DNA of 64,000 nucleotides. It comes from Roseisalinus antarcticus. Its GTDB lineage: Bacteria; Pseudomonadota; Alphaproteobacteria; Rhodobacterales; Rhodobacteraceae. The stretch spans positions 62,001 through 126,000 of the forward strand of contig NZ_FWFZ01000002.1 of the NCBI RefSeq assembly GCF_900172355.1, given 5' to 3'. The notes below the pieces were generated by a model, which did no database searches, was not told the origin of the DNA, and was given only the letters and a program-made list of their open reading frames with translations. The translations under genes were made by a program, and so were the position numbers. This document shows, piece after piece, positions 1 to 9,239 of the stretch; the first letter of the stretch is position 1, and every line of letters starts with the position of its first letter.

Positions 1-406
1 GCGCGTCGCGGCTGCGCGCCGCCATGCGGGTCTGGTGCGCCTGCCATACGGCGGCCGAATCCGCATCAGCCGACCCGATAGCCTGGCTGTCAGCCAGTGC
101 CGCAAGCGGCCGGCCGGGCAGCGACGCATCCACGCGGGCCATCGCCTCGGCCCGGGTGGGCCAGTGAAACGCCCGGACCCCGCGCCAGGTGAAATAGCCC
201 AGCGCCAGGACAGCCGCGACCGCCAGCGCCCAGAACAGCTCCAGCGGCAGGCGGTCGTGCCAGCCCATCATCATCGGCGCCAGAATGACGAAGACAACCG
301 ACCAGAGCGGCCAGAAACAACGGGTCACACGTTCGGCCACAAGACCCAGACGGGTCAGGGCAACGGGCCTCCGAAGGTGAGGAAGAGCGCGGTGAAGGTC
401 GGTCAG
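1..406 (-). CDS. TIGR02302/DUF4175 family membrane protein, N-terminal part (runs off the window)
   Basis: The first 135 codons are visible and the gene continues beyond base 1. No ATG, GTG or TTG lies at a sensible place in this frame. A CTG codon (404-406) sits 7 bases after a clear AGGAG and gives LTDLHRALPHLRRPVALTRL, so a CTG start is proposed. Two hydrophobic segments follow (around residues 29-43 and 50-67), then a soluble stretch. This start and the position directly after lysA match the TIGR02302 (DUF4175) family of Rhodobacteraceae, whose function is unknown. It lies 39 bases downstream of lysA and is probably co-transcribed with it. The family is assigned from memory of this gene order and the N-terminal pattern. 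Confidence 0.7.
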   Translation of the reverse strand, partial: MTDLHRALPHLRRPVALTRLGLVAERVTRCFWPLWSVVFVILAPMMMGWHDRLPLELFWALAVAAVLALGYFTWRGVRAFHWPTRAEAMARVDASLPGRPLAALADSQAIGSADADSAAVWQAHQTRMAARSRDA

Positions 407-445
407 AACGGCGCTCCTTTCGGTCCAACCCTCAAGCTAGGGCGC

Positions 446-1711
446 TCAGAGCCATGGGGGAAGGGTATCTCGCGCAATCATCTCGTCAAAGGTCGGTCTT
501 GCGCGGATAACTGCGAATTGATCGCCGTGCACCAGCAGCTCGGGCACCAGGGCGCGCGAATTGTATTCGCTGGCCATCACCGCGCCATAGGCCCCGGCCG
601 ACCGGAACGCGACCAGATCGCCCTCGGCCATCGCAGGCATCTCGCGGCCCTTCGCGAAGGTGTCGCCGGATTCGCAGATCGGCCCGACGATGTCGTAGGG
701 CCGCGTCTCGGCCCCCGCGCCGGGTTCCCTGACCGGGACGATATCGTGCCAGGCATCATACATCGCGGGCCGGATCAGGTCGTTCATCGCCCCGTCGAGA
801 ATAAGGAAATCGCGCCCCTCGCCGTTCTTCACGTAGATCACTCGGCTGAGCAGGATACCGGCGTTGCCCGAGATCAGCCGGCCGGGCTCTATTTCCACCT
901 CGCAGCCCAGATGGCCCACGGTGCGCCGGATCAGCGCGCCATAATCCGTCGGCAGCGGCGGCACCTCGTTCGACCGGGTGTAGGGGATGCCCAGCCCGCC
1001 GCCCAGATCCAGCCGCTCGATCACGTGACCATCCGCCCGCAGCGCCTCGGTCAGGTCGGCAACCTTGCGGTAGGCGGCCTCGAACGGGGCGAGCTCGGTC
1101 AGTTGGGAGCCGATATGGACGTCGATGCCCACGACCTTCAGGCCCGGCAGGGCGGCGGCCTCGGCATAGACCTCGCGGGCCCGGGCGATCGGGATGCCGA
1201 ACTTGTTCTCGGATTTGCCGGTGGCGATCTTGGCGTGGGTCCTGGCGTCGACATCGGGGTTCACCCGCACCGTGATGGGGGCGACCTGGCCCAACGAGAC
1301 GGCGACCTCCGACAGGGCCCGCATCTCGGGCTCGCTTTCGACGTTGAACTGGCGGATTCCGCCCTCGAGGGCCATGCGCATCTCTTCGCGGGTCTTGCCG
1401 ACGCCTGAAAAGACGATCCTGTCGCCGGGCACGCCGGCCGCCCGGGCCCGCGCGTATTCGCCGCCCGAGACCACGTCCATCCCCGCGCCCTCGGCCGCCA
1501 GAAGCTTGAGGATCGCGATGTTCGACAGGGATTTCATGGCGAAGCAGACCATGTGCGGCATGCCGGAGAGCGCCTCGTCGAACAGCTTGAAATGCCGCAG
1601 CAACGTGGCGGTGGAATAGACATAGGCCGGGGTGCCGACCGCCGCGGCGATGTCTTCCAGTGCCACGTCCTCGGCCATGAGCCGACCGTTGCGATACTGA
1701 AAATGATCCAT
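446..1711 (-). CDS. lysA: Diaminopimelate decarboxylase
   Basis: This PLP enzyme decarboxylates meso-diaminopimelate to L-lysine, the last step of lysine synthesis. At 421 residues it has the usual length for LysA. The fold type III alanine-racemase-like barrel carries the PLP lysine in FAMKS (K60), the HIGSQ strand (199-203), the glycine loop DLGGGLGIPY (235-244) that holds the phosphate, and EPGR (275-278). The C-terminal domain carries CESGD (346-350), which completes the active site of the partner subunit, and AGAYG. It follows the DUF2834 gene by 68 bases and precedes the DUF4175 gene, an order common in this family of bacteria. No lysine riboswitch is visible upstream. Confidence 0.97.
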   Translation of the reverse strand: MDHFQYRNGRLMAEDVALEDIAAAVGTPAYVYSTATLLRHFKLFDEALSGMPHMVCFAMKSLSNIAILKLLAAEGAGMDVVSGGEYARARAAGVPGDRIVFSGVGKTREEMRMALEGGIRQFNVESEPEMRALSEVAVSLGQVAPITVRVNPDVDARTHAKIATGKSENKFGIPIARAREVYAEAAALPGLKVVGIDVHIGSQLTELAPFEAAYRKVADLTEALRADGHVIERLDLGGGLGIPYTRSNEVPPLPTDYGALIRRTVGHLGCEVEIEPGRLISGNAGILLSRVIYVKNGEGRDFLILDGAMNDLIRPAMYDAWHDIVPVREPGAGAETRPYDIVGPICESGDTFAKGREMPAMAEGDLVAFRSAGAYGAVMASEYNSRALVPELLVHGDQFAVIRARPTFDEMIARDTLPPWL

Positions 1712-1779
1712 GGTCCGTCCTCCGGATCGGCGCCCGACCCAAAACTTGCGCAGTCAGAAAAGCCCGGGGGGCGCGGCCC

Positions 1780-2097
1780 TCAGACCGGTCGCGTCCTCAG
1801 GAAAAGGTAGAGCGGCAGACCGCAGCTGACACCGATGCAGAATGTCGCCGGGATCGCCACGAGCGCCAGCCAGTTCTTGCGGACCCAGACCTCGGCGATG
1901 ATCCAGATCGTCAGCGCGATGGCCGCGATCGTCAGATCCCAGACCAGCCCCGTGGTCGAGGCGTTCACGTACCAGGCGTCGATCAGGCTGCCGAAGGACC
2001 AGTCGTTGGCCCGTAGCCAGGTGACGAACCAGAACATCGGGTGGATCGCCCCCCAAAGCGCCAGCGCGAGGTAGATCATGCGTATGAACGACATCAT
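1780..2097 (-). CDS. DUF2834 domain membrane protein
   Basis: A 105-residue protein with about three membrane segments: an N-terminal helix with the ALWGAIHPMFWF pattern, a middle helix around DLTIAAIALTIW, and a C-terminal helix ending in LPLYLFLRTR. The spacing of the GLVWDLTI and AEVWVRKNW motifs fits DUF2834, an inner-membrane family without known function. Its ATG overlaps the stop of the preceding lipoprotein gene by four bases (ATGA), so translation is likely coupled. The gene starts with two ATG codons in a row and either could be used. It belongs to the argH-lipoprotein-DUF2834-lysA run. Confidence 0.85.
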   Translation of the reverse strand: MMSFIRMIYLALALWGAIHPMFWFVTWLRANDWSFGSLIDAWYVNASTTGLVWDLTIAAIALTIWIIAEVWVRKNWLALVAIPATFCIGVSCGLPLYLFLRTRPV

Positions 2098-2204
2098 TCA
2101 GCTCCCAGAACGGGGGGGACAGGGCCGGGTCCGCCGGCGGGCCGGACCGGGTCGCCGTCGGCGCCGCAGGCGGCCAGCAACAGCAGCAATGTCACGATTC
2201 TCAT
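2094..2204 (-). CDS. Very small lipoprotein (36 residues)
   Basis: A 36-codon gene fits exactly between argH and the DUF2834 gene. Its ATG overlaps the argH stop (ATGA) and its own TGA overlaps the DUF2834 start in the same way. The protein starts [10 protein letters not shown] and has a lipobox LLAAC with the cysteine at position 13, followed by a short Gly/Pro-rich tail ([20 protein letters not shown]). Such tiny argH-linked lipoproteins are familiar in Rhodobacteraceae, and the coupled overlaps on both sides argue it is real. Its function is unknown. Gene finders often miss it because of its size. Confidence 0.75.
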   Translation of the reverse strand: MRIVTLLLLLAACGADGDPVRPAGGPGPVPPVLGAE

Positions 2205-3601
2205 CCCAGCACCTCGCGCCAGCGGGCGGCCTGGCGGCGGACCTCTTTGGGCGCGGTGCCGCCGTAGCTGACCCGCGAGGCCACCGAGGCATCGACGGTC
2301 AGGACGCCGAACACATCCTCGGTGATCGCGTCGTGGACGTCCTGCATGTCGGCGAGCGTCAGGTCGGCAAGGTCGCATGCCTTCGCCTCGGCCATGGCCA
2401 CCAGGGCGCCGGTCACATGATGCGCCTCGCGGAACGGCAGGCCGAGCGCCCGGACCAGCCAGTCCGCCAGGTCCGTCGCGGTAGAGAACCCGGACGCGGC
2501 CGCCGCCCGCAGGGCGTCGCGGTTCGCGGTCATGTCGGCCACCATCCCGCCCATCGCCCGCAGCGCCAGCAGCCAGTTGTCGGCGGCGTCGAAGACCTGC
2601 TCCTTGTCTTCCTGCATGTCCTTGGAATAGGCCAGCGGCAGCCCCTTCATCACCGTCATCAGCGCGACGTTGGCGCCGAAGATGCGCCCCAGCTTGGCGC
2701 GCAGCAGCTCTGCCGCATCCGGGTTGCGCTTCTGCGGCATGATCGACGAACCTGTCGACCAGCGGTCCGACAGACGCACGAACCGGAACTGCGCGGACGA
2801 CCAGATCACCAGCTCTTCGGCCAGCCGCGACAGGTGCATCGCCGAGATCGACGCAACCGCCAGGTATTCCAGCGCGAAGTCCCGGTCCGACACGGCATCG
2901 AGCGAATTGGCGCAGGGGGCGGCAAAGCCCAGCGCCTCGGCGGTCATTTGGCGGTCGATGGGGAACGAAGTGCCGGCCAGCGCCGCGGCCCCCAGCGGGC
3001 ATTCGTTCATCCGCGTCCGCGCATCGCGCAGGCGCGACAGATCGCGGCCGAACATCTCGACATAGGCCATCATGTGGTGGCCCCAGGTGACCGGCTGCGC
3101 GGTCTGCAGATGGGTGAACCCCGGCATCACCCAGTCTGCCCCGGCCTCGGCCTGGTCGAGGCAGGCCCGCATCAGCGCCAGAAGGGCGTCCTCTGCCATG
3201 TCGCATTGCTCGCGCACCCAGAGGCGGAAATCGGTCGCCACCTGGTCGTTGCGCGACCGGCCGGTGTGCAGGCGCTTGGCGGGGTCGCCGATGATCTCGG
3301 TCAGCCGCGCCTCGACATTCATGTGGATGTCTTCCAGGGCGGTGGAAAAGGCGAAGCTGCCGGTCTCGATCTCTGACAAGACGGTGAGCAGCCCTTCCCG
3401 GATCATCTCGGCATCACTATAACTCAGGATACCTGTGGCGGCCAGCATGGCGGCATGGGCACGCGACCCGGCGATATCCTGCGGGGCCAGCCGCCTGTCA
3501 AACCCGATCGAGGCGTTTATCGCCTCCATGATCGCATCGGGACCTTCGGCAAAGCGGCCGCCCCACATCTGGTTGGACTGGGTATCTGAGGGAGACGACA
3601 T
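2201..3601 (-). CDS. argH: Argininosuccinate lyase
   Basis: It splits argininosuccinate into arginine and fumarate, the final step of arginine synthesis. Of 466 residues, the fumarase/aspartase-superfamily signatures are all present: TGRSRNDQ (113-120), THLQTAQP (163-170, with the catalytic histidine) and the mobile loop [11 protein letters not shown] (284-294) with the catalytic serine. The N terminus reads [17 protein letters not shown], and MWGGRF is the conserved family start, so the ATG at 3601 is preferred over the in-frame ATG at 3619 or TTG at 3628. The gene runs divergently from the TlpA-like gene, and the two coding regions meet or overlap at the starts, leaving no spacer for a promoter. 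Confidence 0.96.
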   Translation of the reverse strand: MSSPSDTQSNQMWGGRFAEGPDAIMEAINASIGFDRRLAPQDIAGSRAHAAMLAATGILSYSDAEMIREGLLTVLSEIETGSFAFSTALEDIHMNVEARLTEIIGDPAKRLHTGRSRNDQVATDFRLWVREQCDMAEDALLALMRACLDQAEAGADWVMPGFTHLQTAQPVTWGHHMMAYVEMFGRDLSRLRDARTRMNECPLGAAALAGTSFPIDRQMTAEALGFAAPCANSLDAVSDRDFALEYLAVASISAMHLSRLAEELVIWSSAQFRFVRLSDRWSTGSSIMPQKRNPDAAELLRAKLGRIFGANVALMTVMKGLPLAYSKDMQEDKEQVFDAADNWLLALRAMGGMVADMTANRDALRAAAASGFSTATDLADWLVRALGLPFREAHHVTGALVAMAEAKACDLADLTLADMQDVHDAITEDVFGVLTVDASVASRVSYGGTAPKEVRRQAARWREVLG

Positions 3602-3617
3602 GAGGAAGGGCCCCGGC

Positions 3618-4163
3618 ATGAGCTTCAAGACTGCGCTGCTTTATACGGGGCTGGCCCTCGTTGCAAACACCGCTCTCGGCGATATTTCGGATCTGCGCGA
3701 TGGGGACATGCGCAAGCTGGCCGTTCACGCGGAGCCGATGGCGGTGTCCGACGCCGCCTTCGAGGCCGAGGACGGCAGCCCCGTCACCATGGCCGATCAC
3801 GCCGGCCAGATCGTGTTGCTGAACTTCTGGGCGACATGGTGCGCCCCCTGCCGCGAGGAGATGCCCGCGCTCTCGGCGCTTCAGACCGATTTCGGCGGAG
3901 AGGATTTCGCGGTCGTCACCGTGGCGACGGGGCGCAATCCGCCGCAGGCGATGGCGCGGTTCTTCGACGAGATCGGGGTAGAGAACCTGCCCCTGCATCG
4001 TGATCCGACCCAGAGCTTTGCGCGGGAAATGGGCGTCCTGGGCCTGCCGGTGACGGTGATCCTCGACCGCGACGGCCAGGAGGTTGCCCGGTTGCAGGGC
4101 GGGGCGGACTGGGACACCGAAAGTGCCCGCGCCATCGTGGCGGCCCTGATCGACGGGGATTGA
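3618..4163 (+). CDS. TlpA-like thioredoxin-fold protein, periplasmic
   Basis: A 181-residue protein with an N-terminal signal sequence or anchor ([20 protein letters not shown]) and one thioredoxin-like domain. The redox motif [15 protein letters not shown] has cysteines at 75 and 78, as in TlpA/ResA reductases that act on thiols outside the cytoplasm, for example in cytochrome c or cytochrome oxidase maturation. The cis-proline loop [10 protein letters not shown] is also visible. The ATG at 3618 has GGAAGG 8 bases upstream; the in-frame ATG at 3600 is an alternative that adds six residues. It is divergent from argH with overlapping starts. The substrate is unknown. Confidence 0.88.
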   Translation: MSFKTALLYTGLALVANTALGDISDLRDGDMRKLAVHAEPMAVSDAAFEAEDGSPVTMADHAGQIVLLNFWATWCAPCREEMPALSALQTDFGGEDFAVVTVATGRNPPQAMARFFDEIGVENLPLHRDPTQSFAREMGVLGLPVTVILDRDGQEVARLQGGADWDTESARAIVAALIDGD

Positions 4164-4214
4164 CCGCCGAGGGGCGCAGGCCATCGGCCTCGGCCCGCCG
4201 GCAAGCCCCGATCG

Positions 4215-4784
4215 TCAGGCCCGCCCGGCCGCGTCCGACAAGAGCAGCGGATCAATGCCTAAGGATTTCATCGCGGCCGTCCATTTGTGCTCGTTCGCGC
4301 GGCCGAACACGATGTCGCGCCGGGCCGGGCAGGTCAGCCAGCCGTTGGAGGCGATCTCTCCCTCCAGCTGGCCGGGGCCCCAGCCGGAATAGCCCAGCGC
4401 CAGCAGAGACGAGGTCGGCCCGCGGCCCTTGGCGAGCTCTTCGAGCACGTCGAGGGTGGCGGTGAGGCCGACGTCGTCATCCACCGGCATGGTCGCCCCT
4501 TCGGAGGCGTAGTCGGTCGAATGCAGCACGAAGCCCCGCGCCCCTTCGACCGGGCCGCCGTAGTAGACCCGAATGTCGCGCGTCTCGGGGCCCGGCACGA
4601 TTTCGAGCTGGTCGAGAAGGTCGGGGAAGTTCACCTCGGGCGTGGGCTTGTTCACGATCAATCCCATGGCCCCATCCTCGGAATGGGCACACAGGTAGAT
4701 CACGGCGTGATCGAACCGGGGATCGCCCATGCCGGGCATGGCCACCAGAAGGCGACCGGCGAGAGAGGTGGGCTCTGGTGTCAT
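4215..4784 (-). CDS. YqgE/AlgH family protein
   Basis: A 189-residue cytoplasmic protein of the UPF0301 (YqgE/AlgH) family. The family patterns are clear: [26 protein letters not shown] near the N terminus, [17 protein letters not shown], and the [14 protein letters not shown] block. The last motif, with N-GWL following, is the strongest identifier. The true start is the ATG at 4784, because the reading frame further upstream lacks family similarity. AlgH has been linked to alginate regulation in Pseudomonas, but the molecular activity of the family is not settled. It is convergent with the TlpA-like gene and stands alone. Confidence 0.93.
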   Translation of the reverse strand: MTPEPTSLAGRLLVAMPGMGDPRFDHAVIYLCAHSEDGAMGLIVNKPTPEVNFPDLLDQLEIVPGPETRDIRVYYGGPVEGARGFVLHSTDYASEGATMPVDDDVGLTATLDVLEELAKGRGPTSSLLALGYSGWGPGQLEGEIASNGWLTCPARRDIVFGRANEHKWTAAMKSLGIDPLLLSDAAGRA

Positions 4785-4888
4785 ACCAGAATGATGTGGT
4801 GCCGGGGGGCAACTGACAAGGGCGAGAAGCGGAAAGCCTCGCCGCAACGTGACTTTTTCTTTCCGTGCGGCGGTTCTATCGTCCCCGC

Positions 4889-5695
4889 ATGCTTCGCAGT
4901 CTCGCCCTCGCCTGCGGCTTTCTGGCCGCCGCCGCGTCTCCCCTGTCCGCACAAAGCGCGGTGCCCGAGGGCGTGGTCTCCGTGCGGCTTCTGCCCGGAT
5001 GGCGGACCGATCGGGGCACCCATATGGCCGGGTTGGAAGTGACCCTCGCGCCCGGGTGGAAGACCTATTGGCGTGCGCCGGGGGATGCGGGGATTCCGCC
5101 GCTGTTCGACTGGGGGCGGGTCGAGAACGTGAGCGGCGTGCAGATGCACTGGCCCGTCCCCGAGGTCAGCCACAGCAACGGCATGCGGTCCATCGGCTAT
5201 GCCGGCCATGTGGTGATCCCGATGGAGTTCACGACCCCCGCGGACGGTGTCGCGGCCCGGCTGTCGGGCGAGGTGGAGATCGGCGTCTGCGCCGAGGTCT
5301 GCATTCCCGTCCGGCTCTCGGTCGCGGCGGAGCTGCCGCCCGGGGCCGGGCACCGGTCACCGCAGATCCTCGCCGCGCTGGTCGACCAGCCGGTGTCGGG
5401 GGCCGATGCCGGCGTCACCTCGGTGCGCTGCCGGCTGACGCCCACGACCGACGGGCTGCGCTTGCAGGCCGAGCTGGGGGTGCCGGCGATAGGCCGCACC
5501 GACGATGTCGTGATCGAGGCGGGGGACCCGCAGGTCTGGGTGTCCGAGCCGGTCACCTCGCGCAGCGGCGGTGTGCTCTCGGCCGAGGCCGACCTCGTTC
5601 ACATCGACGGCGGCGCGTTTGCGCTGGATCGGTCCGCCTTGCGCTTCACCATCCTGGGCCGCGACCGGGCCATCGACATCCGGGGCTGCGACTGA
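4889..5695 (+). CDS. Secreted DsbD alpha-domain-like protein
   Basis: A 268-residue protein with a cleavable signal peptide ([20 protein letters not shown], then AQS). The mature part matches the N-terminal domain of the thiol:disulfide interchange protein Dsb[15 protein letters not shown], the IPMEF strand, and the pair of cysteines C134 and C138 in GVCAEVCIP, which would pass electrons to periplasmic partners. The transmembrane and C-terminal thioredoxin domains of DsbD are absent, so this is a stand-alone alpha-like domain that would need a separate membrane electron donor. None is encoded next to it. The ATG at 4889 is chosen because it directly precedes the signal peptide. Confidence 0.85.
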   Translation: MLRSLALACGFLAAAASPLSAQSAVPEGVVSVRLLPGWRTDRGTHMAGLEVTLAPGWKTYWRAPGDAGIPPLFDWGRVENVSGVQMHWPVPEVSHSNGMRSIGYAGHVVIPMEFTTPADGVAARLSGEVEIGVCAEVCIPVRLSVAAELPPGAGHRSPQILAALVDQPVSGADAGVTSVRCRLTPTTDGLRLQAELGVPAIGRTDDVVIEAGDPQVWVSEPVTSRSGGVLSAEADLVHIDGGAFALDRSALRFTILGRDRAIDIRGCD

Positions 5696-5749
5696 CCTTT
5701 CGGGTTGGCGGTCTCTGTCGATCCGGCGGTGGTCTTTCTGGCCTGTGTC

Positions 5750-5787
5750 GGATGCCTCCGGCGGGAGTTTTTCGGCCAAGATGAATG
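5750..5787 (+). repeat. Dispersed intergenic repeat A, copy 1
   Basis: This stretch has the form GCCTCCGGCGGGAG, a T-rich spacer, then GGCCAAGATGAA. It lies between the DsbD-like gene and the end of the RND permease gene. The same pattern recurs at five other places in the window (10827, 16321, 25156, 28273, 30775), two of them in the opposite orientation. The CCTCCGGCGGGAG part can pair with itself. Confidence 0.75.
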
Positions 5788-5825
5788 TCTGGTCGGGCCC
5801 TTCGGGGTGCCGGCCTCCGGCTGTC

Positions 5826-8800
5826 TCAGGTCTCGTTCGGGTCGGCACTCCGATAACCGCGGGTGATGCCGAAGGCGAGGGCCGCGACGACGTAGAGCGC
5901 CAGCAGCACTGCCCCGAGGCTGGCCGCGAAGAGGGCAAGCTGGCGGGACGTGCTGTCGATGTCGAAGGGCAGGGCGTTCGCGAGGGCCGGCCAGGGCGTC
6001 CCGAACAGGATCGTGTGACCGAGGGTGGCGCCGAACAGGGCGAGGGCGGCGAAGCCCCCGGCCAGGGCCGGCCAGGTTACGGCGGCCGTCTGTGCGCCGA
6101 AGGCGCGGCGCGCCGCGCGGGCCTGTTTGCCGATGTCGGACTGGATCGCCATGAGCGCCGGCACGACCATCAGCACGAGGACCATGCCGAAGCCCAGGCC
6201 GAAAACCAGCGTGACCACCGTGGGCTTGAGGAATTCCGCCTGGCTCGATCCCTCGTAGAGCAGGGGCGCAAGGCCCAGCACCGTCGTGAGCGTCGTCAGC
6301 AGGACCGGCCGCAGGCGGTCCGCGGTGCCGTCGACGATGGCGGGGATCAGCCCGCGATCCTCGGCGTATTCGTCGATGGTCGTCACCAGCACGATGGAAT
6401 CGTTGATGATGATCCCGATCATCCCGATCAGCCCGACCACCGAGAAGATCGACATCGGGATTTCCCAGACATTGTGCCCCATTATGGCCCCCACGAGGCC
6501 GAAGGGGATGATGGCCATGACCACGATCGGCCTGGTCCAGCTGGAGAAGATCCAGGCCAGCGTGAGGAAGATGCCGGCCAGCACCAGCGTTATCCCTGTC
6601 CGGGCGTCGGCCATGAACGCCCGTTCCTGTTCCGCGAGGCCGGAGAGGCGGGTCTGGATGCCATGGGTTTCCTCGAGTGCGGGCAGGATGTCGTCGCCGA
6701 TGATCTGGTTGATCTCGGAGGCGCGGTCGGCGTCGTCGTCGGTCAGGTCTCCGGTCACCGAGATCAGCAGGATCCCGTTCTCGCGCCGGATCGTCGAGAA
6801 GCCGGTCCGGCTGTCGACGGTGACGATGTCGGCCAACGGCACGTAGACCCCGCCCGGGGACCGCATCTGGGTGCGGTCGAGAAAGTCCGCCGTCAACTCT
6901 CCGTCCGGAAGCTCCACCCGGATCGTGGCGGAGCGGGCGCCGGAGGGATAGCTGGCCGCCTCGATACCGCCGAGGCGGTCGCGCAGGGTGTTGCCCAGCC
7001 CGTCGATGGTAAAACCGAGCGCCTGGCCCCTTGGGGTGAGCGAGAGGATCAGCTCTTCCTTGTCATAGGCCAGGTTGTCTTCGACCGCCGTGATCTCGGC
7101 GAATTGCAGAAGCTCGGACTTGAGGTCCTCGGCCGCGGCCTTGAGCTCTTCGGGATTGGCGCCGAAAAGCTGAATGTCGATGTCGTCCCCGCCCGGTCCC
7201 TGGCCCCAGGAGCGGAAGCTGACGGTCTCGGCCAGCGGGTGCTGAACCACCTCGTCCTGCAGCGCCGAGACGAAGGCGAAGCTGGAATAGGGGCGCAGGT
7301 CGGCGTCGATCAGCTCGATCGAGACCGAGCCGAGCTGGTCGGCATCCTTGGTGTCGGAGCCCGAGATCGCCCGCCCGGTGTTGCCGCCGACCTGGGCGAT
7401 GGCGTAATCCACCGGATTGGTGCCGTGTTCCTCCTCATAGCGGGCGCCGAGAGCCTCGACCGCGCGCTGCATCTCTCGCATCATCTCGAGCGTGTCCTCG
7501 CGGGTGGCGCCGGGAAGCATCGCGAAATTGCCGGTGACGGAGCCCTGTTCGGGCGAGTTGAAGAACCGCCATTGCACATCGCCGCGGACCAGCAGGGCGG
7601 CCTGCCCGCCCAGCACCAGCACCATCCCGGCAAAGACAGGGTAGCGCGCCCAGATGACCAGGCGCATGAAGGGGCGAAACAGCGTGTCACGGACCCAGTT
7701 GAAGCCCCGGTTCACGAGCCGTGAAGGGATGTCGTACCAATGGTTCTTGTTCGCGGCGGCGACCGCGTGGCTCATGTGGTTGGGCAGGATCAGAAAGCAT
7801 TCGGCGAGGGACGCGATCAGAACGGCGATCACGGTGAAGGGGATGTCGGCGATCAGATCGCCGAAGGTGCCGCCAATTGCCACCAGTCCGAAGAACGCGA
7901 TCACGGTGGTCACCGTTGCGGAAAACACCGGCAGGAACATCTTCTTGGCCGCGTTCTCGGCCGCCTCGACAGGGCCCTCGCCCAATCGCCTGACGCGGAA
8001 ATCGGCGTGCTCGCCCACCACGATGGCGTCGTCCACGACGATGCCGAGCGTGATGATCAGCGCGAAGAGCGAGATCATGTTGAAGGTCAGCCCGGCCATG
8101 TACATCACGAAGATCGCCGCGCACATGGCCACCGGGATGCCCGCCGCCACCCAGAACGCGGTGCGCGCGTTGAGGAACAGGAACAGAAGCGCCACGACAA
8201 GGCCGAGCCCCATCAGCCCGTTGTCGATCAGGATGTCGAGCCGCCCGGTGATGTAATCTGCCCGGGTGCGGATCAGGTCGATCTGCACGCCGGCGGGCAG
8301 GTTGGCCTGGAATTCACGCGCGGTTTCCTCGACCAGCCGCTGCAACTGTATCGTGTCGCCCCGTTCGGAGCGCGCGACGCTGACCGTGATCGCGGGGTCG
8401 GATCCGACGAAATAGGCCTGTTCCCGGTCCACGCCGAGCGATGTGATCGTGGCGATGTCGCCGATGGTCAGCTCCGACCGGTCGGGGTTGGAGCGCAGGA
8501 CGATCCCCGCGATCTCCTCGGGACTGCGCTTGGCGGTGCCGGTCCGGACCCGGGCGGAGCCGGAGACGTCGCCGGCAGGGTCGGTGTCGGCCTCGGCACG
8601 GATCGCCTGCGCGATTTCGGACAGGGTGACGCCATGTTCGATCAGCGCCAGGGACGGTACCTCGATCAGCGTCGAGGGCGCGGCAATGCCCTGGATCGTG
8701 GTCTGAGTCACGCCCGCCTGGAACAGGCGCAGAGTGAATTCATCGGCGAACCTTGCCAGCTGGTCGGTGCCCACCGGCCCGCGGATGACCACATCCGTCA

Positions 8801-9236
8801 CCCGGTCGGTCCAGCCGCCCGAGCGGACCTCGGGGTCCTCCGCTGCCTCGGGCAAGGACGAGATCGTGTCGACCGCGGCCTGCACGTCCTCGGTCGCCTT
8901 TTCGATGTCCCAGCCGGGTTCGAATTCCAGCGAGATGCGGCCGCGCCCCTCGGTCGAGCGCGCCTCACTGTCGGTCACCCCTTCGACGGCCAGCAGCACA
9001 GGGGACATGACCTGCACGACGGCCCGGTCGACATCCTCCGCGCCGGCCCCGTCCCAAGAGACGCTGACGGTGACGCTGTCGACCACGATGTCGGGAAAGA
9101 ACTGGGCCCGCATGTTGGGAACGGCCCAGAGCCCCGCGCCGATCATCAGCACCAGGAACAGGTTGGCCGCGGTCCGGTGCCGGGTGAAATAGCTCAGGAT
9201 GCCGCGCGGGCGGTCGGTTCTGCGGGCGTCGGCCAT
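5826..9236 (-). CDS. RND-family efflux permease (AcrB/MexF type)
   Basis: An inner-membrane, proton-driven exporter subunit of 1136 residues, slightly longer than AcrB (about 1050). The N terminus (YFTRHRTAANLFLVLMIGAG) forms the first membrane helix. Two large periplasmic loops and twelve membrane segments can be traced, with the paired aspartates of the proton relay in GIVVDDAIVVGEH and a second-half ending in PFGLVGAIMGH and IIINDSIVLV. The C-terminal tail has two extra hydrophobic segments after residue 1050, which explains the extra length. It starts 3 bases after the adaptor gene, so the two form an operon. No outer-membrane factor is adjacent. The substrate cannot be inferred. Confidence 0.95.
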   Translation of the reverse strand: MADARRTDRPRGILSYFTRHRTAANLFLVLMIGAGLWAVPNMRAQFFPDIVVDSVTVSVSWDGAGAEDVDRAVVQVMSPVLLAVEGVTDSEARSTEGRGRISLEFEPGWDIEKATEDVQAAVDTISSLPEAAEDPEVRSGGWTDRVTDVVIRGPVGTDQLARFADEFTLRLFQAGVTQTTIQGIAAPSTLIEVPSLALIEHGVTLSEIAQAIRAEADTDPAGDVSGSARVRTGTAKRSPEEIAGIVLRSNPDRSELTIGDIATITSLGVDREQAYFVGSDPAITVSVARSERGDTIQLQRLVEETAREFQANLPAGVQIDLIRTRADYITGRLDILIDNGLMGLGLVVALLFLFLNARTAFWVAAGIPVAMCAAIFVMYMAGLTFNMISLFALIITLGIVVDDAIVVGEHADFRVRRLGEGPVEAAENAAKKMFLPVFSATVTTVIAFFGLVAIGGTFGDLIADIPFTVIAVLIASLAECFLILPNHMSHAVAAANKNHWYDIPSRLVNRGFNWVRDTLFRPFMRLVIWARYPVFAGMVLVLGGQAALLVRGDVQWRFFNSPEQGSVTGNFAMLPGATREDTLEMMREMQRAVEALGARYEEEHGTNPVDYAIAQVGGNTGRAISGSDTKDADQLGSVSIELIDADLRPYSSFAFVSALQDEVVQHPLAETVSFRSWGQGPGGDDIDIQLFGANPEELKAAAEDLKSELLQFAEITAVEDNLAYDKEELILSLTPRGQALGFTIDGLGNTLRDRLGGIEAASYPSGARSATIRVELPDGELTADFLDRTQMRSPGGVYVPLADIVTVDSRTGFSTIRRENGILLISVTGDLTDDDADRASEINQIIGDDILPALEETHGIQTRLSGLAEQERAFMADARTGITLVLAGIFLTLAWIFSSWTRPIVVMAIIPFGLVGAIMGHNVWEIPMSIFSVVGLIGMIGIIINDSIVLVTTIDEYAEDRGLIPAIVDGTADRLRPVLLTTLTTVLGLAPLLYEGSSQAEFLKPTVVTLVFGLGFGMVLVLMVVPALMAIQSDIGKQARAARRAFGAQTAAVTWPALAGGFAALALFGATLGHTILFGTPWPALANALPFDIDSTSRQLALFAASLGAVLLALYVVAALAFGITRGYRSADPNET

Positions 9237-9239
9237 GGA

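Noticed and set aside
35-1408. Long plus-strand open frame (457 codons) over lysA
   Set aside because: It is the antisense shadow of lysA; the translation is Arg/Gly/Pro/His-rich with no family motif.
1712-1779. Lysine riboswitch before lysA
   Set aside because: The 68-base gap is too short for the element, and no conserved lysine-riboswitch core is present.
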